From the NCBI GenBank assembly GCA_003265435.1, contig NOXC01000010.1:96889-160888 (forward strand): 64,000 nt of DNA. Direction: 5' to 3'. Positions 47,792 to 54,651 of this stretch are shown here, piece after piece. The stretch is from Cellvibrionaceae bacterium AOL6 (lineage in GTDB: Bacteria > Pseudomonadota > Gammaproteobacteria > Pseudomonadales > Cellvibrionaceae). Made by a program: the position numbers and the translations under genes. Position 1 is the stretch's first letter. Every line of letters starts with the position of its first letter. A model generated the notes under the pieces. That model was not told where the DNA came from, made no database searches, and saw nothing but the letters and a program-made list of their open reading frames with translations.

Positions 47792-50488
47792 GTGAAATAT
47801 AAGGTTGCTTTGATTGCGGGGTTGGTATTTGCCATTCCGCTTTGTGTTTGGTCGCAAGGAATTCGACCGGAGGGCGCAGTAGCGGGCGAAATACGCTGGC
47901 AGGAGCTGGGAAATCGAACCGATACCTTTGATGGTAATAGCTTGGATGCCGCGAGGTGGATTAATAACCCAAGTGACCTGGTTATCGGAGCCTGGACGTT
48001 CGATGAAAACAACGCGTTTGTGGCTGACGGAGTACTCAATATTACTGCAACGCAGGAGAACCACACTCGTACATTTCAAGATAGCTGTTGGGATGGCGTT
48101 GCGGGTGGTTCTTCTCGGCCCGTCGAGCGCGAGCTTTTTTACAAAAGTGGTGCGGTGAAATCGGTACACGATGGCGTGTATGGGTATTACGAGGCGTCGA
48201 TAAAGGGTGTAAAAATGTTTCCGGGGCTGAGTCCGGCTTTTTGGCTGTACAGTGATGGCCACCCCTATAGCGATCGAGGTACACCGGGTTCAGTGGATTA
48301 CAGTGAAATTGACATCGTCGAGCTACAACAAGCCGACTGGCACGGGCCTGGGCCTGATGATGCAGATCCGGTAAATGTGAGTGATCACAATCTGCATGCG
48401 CGTGTATTTAATGACGCCGGGCAAGCCGTTTGGTATCGCCCAAAGCCTAACCCCGATACCCAGCTTCTGCAGCATGAAGCGGCCTACGATCCTTCAGCTG
48501 ATTTCCATACCTATGCTGTGGAAAATCGGGCGGATCGCATTTTTTGGTATGTTGATGGTGAGCTAATTGGCTCGCAAAAAAATACGTGGTGGCATAGGCC
48601 AATGCATGTGATTTTTTCGATGGGCTTACGCCGCCAATTTATACATTACAACCCCGACTGTCAGAGAGCTGACCCAAATCCCGAGACTGTTACAGCAAAA
48701 GGTTTTCCAGAAGACGCCACTATGCAGGTTGAGTATGTGAAAACCTGGGAGGTGTTGCCTTCTATATGGGTCGATAACCGAAGTAAGTACACCGATGTTA
48801 CCTTTAGCGGAAACACTCTCGAAGTCACTGTCAATTATCATGGGGGATCAAACTCTTACGTGGCGGACGGGCGTTACAATGGATTAACAGTAAACCTTGT
48901 CGAGAAAAATACACAGGGTTTCGTGGGGGTTGTCTCAAGCGTACACGACGACTCGGTGCTGACTCGCCAAAATCGGTACGGAGGTGCAGTGACACTCGCG
49001 TTGGATATTCGTAATGTTCGCCCTTCCTCCGAGCTTCCAGATGGGCACTATTACGCGTTGGCGCCGGTGTTCACTGCATCAACAGGTCAGGATGTTTTCT
49101 TACAGCAGGCACTAGAACCCGTGAACATAACTCGCTCGGGGGCTGGTATGCCGACCCCCGGCCCTGAACCCACACCCGTCGCGACCCCAACCCCAAGTCC
49201 CGCACCGACTCCGGCACCGACACCCAGTCCAGAGGTGACTCCGTCACCAACGCCAAGTTCTCAACCGGGTAACGGCGCTCGGGACACCTTGACTATAAAT
49301 GGTGACTTCGAGAGTGGTGTACTCGCGCCTTGGGAGTCTAGAGAGAGTATTGTGAGAATAGAGAGCGGAGCATCCGCTATAACCGGTCACTCTTTGCATT
49401 TGTTTGGGGCGGATACGATCACCCAAGAAATTGCAGTCTTACCTAATTCGCAATATACCCTATTGGCTGATGCTTACGTTTTACAGTCTGGGCAGAACGT
49501 TGCCGTGGGGGTCCGTGGCATCGCGAGCGGTCAACACAGTATGCAGTTCAAAAATACGCAACCTCGGTCAGGTGAATTGGTTTTTGAAACGGGACCAAAT
49601 GACCACCGGGCTGTTGTGTATGTCCATAATTCTCACAGTGATCATGCCGCTTGGATAGATAATATTAAGGTATTGGGGCCTGCGCCTTCTGACGAGACTA
49701 TTCTAGTGGAGAGTGTGCATGTCATGTCGGAAAAAACGAACTTGGACTTGGGAGAGTCAGTACAGTTGTCGTACATAGTGTCTCCCCACACTGCGACGAA
49801 CAAGAACGTGATGTGGCAGTCATCCAATCCGCAGGTGATTGCTATTGATGAAATGGGTATTGCTAGGGCGGTTTCTGGCATCGGAACCGCGATTATTTCG
49901 GTGACGAGCGAAGATGGAATGTTTACAGACTCCATTCAGTTGTTTGTTTCTACTTCCGTCGACCCAACGCCGACACCGACTCCGGTAGCGACACCCACAC
50001 CGGTGGCGACACCCACACCGGTGGCGACACCCACACCGGTGGCGACACCCACACCGGTGGCGACACCCACACCGGTGGCGACACCCACACCGGTAGCGAC
50101 ACCCACACCGGTAGCGACACCCACACCGGTCGCGACACCCACACCGGTCGCGACACCCACACCGGTAGCGACACCCACACCGGTAGCGACACCCACGCCG
50201 GTAGCGACACCCACGCCAATAGCGCTACCTACGCCAGTCGTAACGCCCATGCCGATCGTGACGCCCACGCCGGTCGCAACGCCCATGCCGATCGTGACGC
50301 CCACGCCAGTCGCAACGCCCATGCCGAATGTGACGCCTACGCCGGTCGCAACACCCACGCCGACAGTGACATCCTCACCGTCCCTAGCGCCGGCGCCGGC
50401 TTCTAGTAGCGGAGGTGGTTCGGCGAATTGGTGGTTGCTGATTTTAGGCGTGCTGTTGGTGTATCGTCCTAAACACAAAAGGCACTAA
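47792..50488 (+). CDS. Glycoside hydrolase family 16 enzyme with CBM-like and Big_2 domains and GlyGly-CTERM tail
   Basis: An 898-residue secreted, surface-sorted polysaccharidase. GTG 47792, with AGGAGGGG just upstream, gives the signal peptide (MKYKVALIAGLVFAIPLCVW). The GH16 domain (about 35-320) carries E172-I-D174-I-V-E177, the retaining active site with nucleophile and acid/base, within DYSEIDIVELQQADWHG; together with FWLYSDGHPYSD it looks most like kappa-carrageenase/agarase branches, though laminarinase is not excluded. A beta-rich domain (about 325-455), a Pro-Thr linker, a CBM_4_9-like module (about 500-630, NGDFESGVLAPWES), a Big_2 domain (about 640-720), a long PVATPT repeat linker and the tail SSSGGGSANWWLLILGVLLV + RPKHKRH follow. 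That tail is a GlyGly-CTERM signal, cleaved by a rhombosortase in other proteobacteria. Confidence 0.9.
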   Translation: MKYKVALIAGLVFAIPLCVWSQGIRPEGAVAGEIRWQELGNRTDTFDGNSLDAARWINNPSDLVIGAWTFDENNAFVADGVLNITATQENHTRTFQDSCWDGVAGGSSRPVERELFYKSGAVKSVHDGVYGYYEASIKGVKMFPGLSPAFWLYSDGHPYSDRGTPGSVDYSEIDIVELQQADWHGPGPDDADPVNVSDHNLHARVFNDAGQAVWYRPKPNPDTQLLQHEAAYDPSADFHTYAVENRADRIFWYVDGELIGSQKNTWWHRPMHVIFSMGLRRQFIHYNPDCQRADPNPETVTAKGFPEDATMQVEYVKTWEVLPSIWVDNRSKYTDVTFSGNTLEVTVNYHGGSNSYVADGRYNGLTVNLVEKNTQGFVGVVSSVHDDSVLTRQNRYGGAVTLALDIRNVRPSSELPDGHYYALAPVFTASTGQDVFLQQALEPVNITRSGAGMPTPGPEPTPVATPTPSPAPTPAPTPSPEVTPSPTPSSQPGNGARDTLTINGDFESGVLAPWESRESIVRIESGASAITGHSLHLFGADTITQEIAVLPNSQYTLLADAYVLQSGQNVAVGVRGIASGQHSMQFKNTQPRSGELVFETGPNDHRAVVYVHNSHSDHAAWIDNIKVLGPAPSDETILVESVHVMSEKTNLDLGESVQLSYIVSPHTATNKNVMWQSSNPQVIAIDEMGIARAVSGIGTAIISVTSEDGMFTDSIQLFVSTSVDPTPTPTPVATPTPVATPTPVATPTPVATPTPVATPTPVATPTPVATPTPVATPTPVATPTPVATPTPVATPTPVATPTPVATPTPIALPTPVVTPMPIVTPTPVATPMPIVTPTPVATPMPNVTPTPVATPTPTVTSSPSLAPAPASSSGGGSANWWLLILGVLLVYRPKHKRH
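49964..50370 (+). repeat. 18-base tandem repeat coding for a PVATPT linker
   Basis: About 13 consecutive near-identical 18-base units (ACACCCACACCGGTGGCG and variants) from about 49982 to 50217, followed by more diverged units in which 36-base pairs alternate (PTPVAT with PMPIVT). Each unit encodes PVATPT. The low third-position variation in the first half suggests recent expansion by slippage or unequal recombination. It is the linker before the GlyGly-CTERM tail of the GH16 protein. There are no spacers, so it is not a CRISPR. Confidence 0.95.
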
Positions 50489-50670
50489 CCACTTCATGCG
50501 CATTTGACCATTAGCGCTTAGAGTTGTTCTGAGGGTGACTGTTGCCCTCAGAACCTATCTCATATTCAATTTTATCTATTTCCACACTAGAATTTTCCCC
50601 TTGATGCTTCAATTAATGTCACACGTGTTAAAGTGGCGGTTTAGGAAAATTTTAGAAGTAGAGTGCGTTT

Positions 50671-51924
50671 ATGGAGGGGCTTTTTTTATCAGAGGGTGAC
50701 ATTCATTATGTCATTTTCTTATTTGCCGCGTTTCAAATTTCATTATTTACTGTTTTATTAATCAAAGTTTTGCGAGGTGTTTTCGGCAGCGCTTCTGATT
50801 CCTTATTTCTTTTTCAGATTATTTTCACACTATATTTATTTTCTTGTATTTCGCTGGCAGTTTTCAAAAATGGTGATGTCACTTATTTATACGAATTGTC
50901 TTCTTTTTTGTTCTGTTCAATTGGACTAGCAGCTCTAGTGATTGCGGTAGCCAGATTGTATGACTCCTATCTCCGTCTCTGGGGGGTAGTGCTATTGTTC
51001 TTATTCGGCGCGGTCGCTTCTTGTCTGGATGCGTATATGAAATTCGCTGCAGGGAATTTGTTGGAATCAGAAGCGTATGCAATCTGCAAGGGTGTAGTGA
51101 TCCTTAGCTTAGTGTGCCCGATCATGTTGTATGTTTTGCTGTCGGGAAGGGGGTCGGGGAAGGTAACCAGTGTTTCACTGATTCTGTTCCTGGGGGGCGT
51201 GCTCGTATCTGATAGCCTGGTAAAAAATTGGAAATGGTATTCGCTAGGAGTAAGTGCGTTTGCGTATTTTTGGTTTGGAAACCTCCTTAGCTTTGTGTTT
51301 AAGCGATGCTATGGACGAACGCAAAGGACGAAAGCTGCTGAGACCGATACAAATAACGCCGCTGTTCTTTCACTATCATATGATGCTGGTCGTGCCGATT
51401 ACATCGAGAGTACGAATGATCTAGAGAAATTGCTCCCTGCTGCAATTGACAAACCCGCCCCAGCTGCTCCTTCGCAAGAAGTCTTTTGTTTAGATGAGCA
51501 AGCATTGAGCATCGAGCGATGGTCGAGTGAGGAGGAGGCACAAAGCAAGGAGGCTAAGTCTAAAGAAAAAGCAGACCCTCTTGTAGACCGCATAGTGACG
51601 TATGTCGAGCGCAATATTCATAGTACGACACTGAATATAAACACACTCTCAGAAGCTTTGGGTGTTAGCCGCTCACACGCGCTAAAGCGGTTTAAGAAGC
51701 AGCGGGGCCTTACGCTCAACGAATATATTGTTCGACTTAGAGTTGAGCACGCGAAAAAAATTCTGCTGACCAAGTCGGTCACGGAAACGGCTTTTGATTT
51801 GGGGTTCAAGAGTTCAAGTCATTTCTCGACCTTTTTTAAAAAACAGGTGGGTATGAGCCCCAGTCAGTACAAATCTCATTCAAATGAATTGAATTCTGAG
51901 TCTAGAACAGCCAGCAACCATTAG
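50671..51924 (+). CDS. Membrane-bound AraC-family transcriptional regulator
   Basis: A 417-residue regulator. The first 215 residues are hydrophobic with about seven predicted membrane helices (for example HYVIFLFAAFQISLFTVLLI and VLLFLFGAVASCLDAYM), with no resemblance to a known sensor that I can name. A hydrophilic linker (about 220-300, rich in Glu/Lys/Ser) leads to a C-terminal AraC double helix-turn-helix (about 312-405: LNINTLSEALGVSRSHALKR and SVTETAFDLGFKSSSHFSTF). The gene begins 183 bases after the GH16 gene on the same strand and is likely its activator. A 13-base perfect hairpin follows the stop. Similar 7TM-AraC proteins occur in marine Bacteroidetes and gammaproteobacteria near carbohydrate genes. 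Confidence 0.88.
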   Translation: MEGLFLSEGDIHYVIFLFAAFQISLFTVLLIKVLRGVFGSASDSLFLFQIIFTLYLFSCISLAVFKNGDVTYLYELSSFLFCSIGLAALVIAVARLYDSYLRLWGVVLLFLFGAVASCLDAYMKFAAGNLLESEAYAICKGVVILSLVCPIMLYVLLSGRGSGKVTSVSLILFLGGVLVSDSLVKNWKWYSLGVSAFAYFWFGNLLSFVFKRCYGRTQRTKAAETDTNNAAVLSLSYDAGRADYIESTNDLEKLLPAAIDKPAPAAPSQEVFCLDEQALSIERWSSEEEAQSKEAKSKEKADPLVDRIVTYVERNIHSTTLNINTLSEALGVSRSHALKRFKKQRGLTLNEYIVRLRVEHAKKILLTKSVTETAFDLGFKSSSHFSTFFKKQVGMSPSQYKSHSNELNSESRTASNH

Positions 51925-52199
51925 TGATGCGCGTCGAATTACATATTCGACGCGCATTGGCGTCAAATACTAAAAAAAATGCCCGCAAAAATGAAAGCGT
52001 AAAGTGGCGCGTATTGGCACACTTTCGCTTGCTGCTTGCGGACTACTACTTTTGTATGTGTTTTTGGACTTCGTATAGGAAGGCCATCACGTAGTCTCAT
52101 TCAACGCGTCCCGCGTTATCGAAAGCACAAACTTTAATGCTGCGACCTCTGTGTCGGCAGTAGACCCGATCCGGTAAAAGATACCTTAGGCCCAGCGTC
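51925..52199. other. Intergenic region with hairpin after the AraC gene
   Basis: Holds the stem 51927-51957 and then AT-rich sequence with no gene or firm promoter. An imperfect inverted pair (about 51999-52030, AGCGTAAAGTG with CACTTTCGCT) could be a second terminator. Confidence 0.45.
51927..51957 (+). terminator. Perfect 13-base hairpin after the AraC gene
   Basis: ATGCGCGTCGAAT (51927-51939) pairs without mismatch with ATTCGACGCGCAT (51945-51957) over a five-base loop. No T run follows, so it may act as an RNA-stabilising end or a binding palindrome rather than a classical terminator. Confidence 0.5.
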
Positions 52200-53384
52200 A
52201 TGGATTGCTCTGAACTATTTGACGATAGCCCGACCCAATGTTACCGGCTGACATCGTCACAGCAAAAACTACCCAGTCATGAGCTTCCTGTTGATGCTGA
52301 GGTGAGTACGGATGACTTAGGGCTCGTACTTGGGTGCACCGCGATGCTCGATTCGCCCGAGATCCGGCAGGAGGCCTTCTTGAGTATACTCGAGCAGCTT
52401 GGCGAAAAAGGCGTGCTGGAGTTCATCAAGTGGGTGCAGGGCTGTTCCATTGAAGAAGTAGAGAAGTACCACTTACTTACCCGCGCGTTCAAGAAGCTTC
52501 AGAGCTTTATTCCAGACCTTGTTCTGGCGTATTGCGATGAGTGCGATCTGCCAGATGGCTTACGCTTCAGTGTGATTGACATATTGCTTGAAAGCTGGGC
52601 TGAGACGGATGTGCTGCTCGCAATCAATTGGCTGTCCATGCGCACAGATTACTATGTCACTTACGAGGTGGCTTCCAAATTCGCCGAAAAATTGCTCGAT
52701 ATAGGTCCTTTATCCGGTTGGTTTCGCTTGCTCCACCTTGCTGAAGGAAAGAACAAGCGATTGATGGTTCATGCCTATCTTGAGTTATTGCCAACGACTA
52801 AGCTGGTTGAAGTGCTTGGAAGGTTCGAGCCCTTGAGGCCTGAGTTCTACTTCGGTGAAATAAAGTGCTACGCGGTACGAAGAGCGGTAAAGGAGGTATT
52901 AAAGGATAATGATGGCTTGGATGTCATACTGTCCGAGAAAGAGCTGAGATTGCAATTTCTGCTGCTCGAAGAGTGCGTAGCGCTTTTGAAGCCGCGCCAA
53001 TACGCCTACTTATTTGAACACATTAGCCGTTTTGCGCTAGGAAACCGGCAGCAGGTGATCGATTTGTTGGGTGAGAATTGGATAAAAAAAGATTATTCTG
53101 GTGTGTTTATTTGGTTAGAGTCGCTTCCCGTTGGCCTGACACGAGATGTCGTAGCCACGTTTCTAATCAGGCACCATATTAAAATCAATATCGATACTGC
53201 ATGGTCAACCTTGAGTAAAGTCTCTGATCGAGCTTTGCGCTGTAAGCTCATGAAAGAGCTGATTGACGCGCTTATTTGGCAGGATCAAGGGAGCGAAGGC
53301 GATGTGATTGACCGACTAATGAGAGGCAGAAAGAACGTGCGGAACGTTGTGAGAATTTCTGAGAAGCAGAACAGAAAAACGTGA
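52200..53384 (+). CDS. Unrecognised helical-repeat protein
   Basis: A 394-residue soluble protein without a signal peptide or membrane helix that I do not recognise. It appears all-helical, with Trp-Leu elements recurring at intervals: IKWVQG, LLAINWLSMR, LSGWFRLLHLAEG, IWLESLPVGLTRD, and LMKELIDALIWQD. The last two resemble the WLxxLPxGxxRD repeats seen in some secreted helical proteins of Verrucomicrobia and other aquatic bacteria, where they probably form a solenoid. ATG 52200 has no good ribosome site, so the start is uncertain. It stands alone after the AraC regulator and convergent with the dehydrogenase at 53446. Function unknown. Confidence 0.55.
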   Translation: MDCSELFDDSPTQCYRLTSSQQKLPSHELPVDAEVSTDDLGLVLGCTAMLDSPEIRQEAFLSILEQLGEKGVLEFIKWVQGCSIEEVEKYHLLTRAFKKLQSFIPDLVLAYCDECDLPDGLRFSVIDILLESWAETDVLLAINWLSMRTDYYVTYEVASKFAEKLLDIGPLSGWFRLLHLAEGKNKRLMVHAYLELLPTTKLVEVLGRFEPLRPEFYFGEIKCYAVRRAVKEVLKDNDGLDVILSEKELRLQFLLLEECVALLKPRQYAYLFEHISRFALGNRQQVIDLLGENWIKKDYSGVFIWLESLPVGLTRDVVATFLIRHHIKINIDTAWSTLSKVSDRALRCKLMKELIDALIWQDQGSEGDVIDRLMRGRKNVRNVVRISEKQNRKT

Positions 53385-53445
53385 GCCAGGTACGGTTACT
53401 CGGGAAAGTCGCGCCGGCTGCCTGTGCGAACCGGCGCGATCGAGT

Positions 53446-54324
53446 TTATTTATCGAGTTTCAAAAAGTAATCAAATATTTCTGGCACGTTGCCGTTACCC
53501 ATGCCAGCATCGAATGCCGCTTGCAAGTTGGCTGACGTTCCTTCCGCAATCTGAGCGCGTGTTCCCAGATCTTCAACCATCTGCAGGAAGTAGCCGAGAT
53601 CCTTGTTCGCGTTAGCGATGGAGAAACCCAGATCACTCACCCCGTCTACTGCGTAGTTTTTGCAGAAGTGCATAAATGGAGAGTTTGATGGGCCGGTGGA
53701 CATGATGTCGAAAAGTTGCTGACGATCCACTCCGGCGCGGTCTGCAACGGCAAAGGCTTGGGACATCGCGCAAACGGTTGTCATGCCCATGAAGTTGTTT
53801 ATCAACTTAGTTGTGTGACCGGCACCTAGGGCACCGAGATAAAACACGTTCTCGCCCTGTAGCTCGAGAATGGGTTTCACTTTGGCAAAGGTGGCTTCGT
53901 CACCTGACGCCATGATATTCAGCAGACCATCTTTCGCATGAGCCGGGGTACGTCCCAGAGGCGCGTCAATCATGCCTGCACCTTTTTTCGCGAGATCGGC
54001 ACCAATTTTTCGAGTGGATGCCGGGATGGACGTACCAAAGTCGATCAATACGGCGCCTTCTTTGATACCTTCAAGAATGCCGTTTTCCCCGTAAACCAGC
54101 TTTTCGACCACATTGGATGTTGTCAGACACAGCATGATGATGTCACTGGCAGCAGCCAGTTCAGCGGCAGAGGACGCTTCAGTGGCGCCTCGAGCGACTA
54201 CGGCGGCGACGGCGTCTTTGTTGAGATCCATGACAATGGGCTCAAAGCCTTTCTTTTGCAGGTTTTCAACCATGTTGCCGCCCATAAGACCTAGGCCGAT
54301 GAAACCGATGACGGGTTTTGACAT
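53446..54324 (-). CDS. Beta-hydroxyacid dehydrogenase family protein (3-HIBADH type) with GRT substrate motif
   Basis: A 292-residue NAD(P)-dependent dehydrogenase of the 3-hydroxyisobutyrate/tartronate-semialdehyde reductase superfamily. The dinucleotide loop is GLGLMG (about 10-15), the substrate segment DAPLGRTPAHAK has Gly124-Arg125-Thr126 where most members have SGG, and the catalytic Lys173 is in HTTKLINNFMG. The GRT form is shared with sulfolactaldehyde reductase YihU and some 4-hydroxybutyrate dehydrogenases, where the Arg helps bind an acidic substrate. TTGGAG precedes ATG 54324, chosen over an upstream start at 54336. Last gene of a - strand block; convergent with the 52200 gene. 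Exact substrate unknown. Confidence 0.85.
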   Translation of the reverse strand: MSKPVIGFIGLGLMGGNMVENLQKKGFEPIVMDLNKDAVAAVVARGATEASSAAELAAASDIIMLCLTTSNVVEKLVYGENGILEGIKEGAVLIDFGTSIPASTRKIGADLAKKGAGMIDAPLGRTPAHAKDGLLNIMASGDEATFAKVKPILELQGENVFYLGALGAGHTTKLINNFMGMTTVCAMSQAFAVADRAGVDRQQLFDIMSTGPSNSPFMHFCKNYAVDGVSDLGFSIANANKDLGYFLQMVEDLGTRAQIAEGTSANLQAAFDAGMGNGNVPEIFDYFLKLDK

Positions 54325-54651
54325 AACTAACTCCAAGAGAATCCGGGGGCTCCGCCTTCGGAAGAAGCGTGAGCACGTGTTCTTATTTAAGACGGCTGGG
54401 GACTGCGCTCAGCCATTTCTTCTGGTATTGGGCTGTCCAATAATGGCGATATATCTTCATTGTGGATAGCCCGAAGAGGCTGCATTGTACTTCCAAACGG
54501 CTGGAGACGCCAAAACTCTGTTTATAATTTCTGAGAATATCGCCATTTGGACGGGTAAGGGGGCCGTGCGTGAGGCGGAGCCTTGACCAGTGCACACGTA
54601 CCTGGGGTAATTGGGTTGTCCAATGTTGTGTTTGAGTACGTGTGGCGCAAC
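54325..54651. other. Intergenic region with short inverted and direct repeats
   Basis: 327 bases between the SLC13 gene and the dehydrogenase. TTGGGCTGTCCAAT (54428-54441) recurs as TTGGGTTGTCCAAT (54611-54624); TAATGGCGATAT (54441-54452) appears inverted at 54536-54547 (AATATCGCCATT); ACGGCTGG followed by RGAC occurs at 54392 and 54497. No gene is seen. The pattern may be paired operator sites or the worn ends of a small mobile element. Confidence 0.45.

Noticed and set aside
49964..50370. CRISPR array
   Set aside because: Units of 18 bases follow each other without spacers and keep the reading frame of the GH16 protein.
49936..50478. - strand frame with VGVATG repeats
   Set aside because: Reverse reading of the Pro-Thr repeat DNA of the GH16 gene; no start context or signal, and the + strand protein is clearly real.
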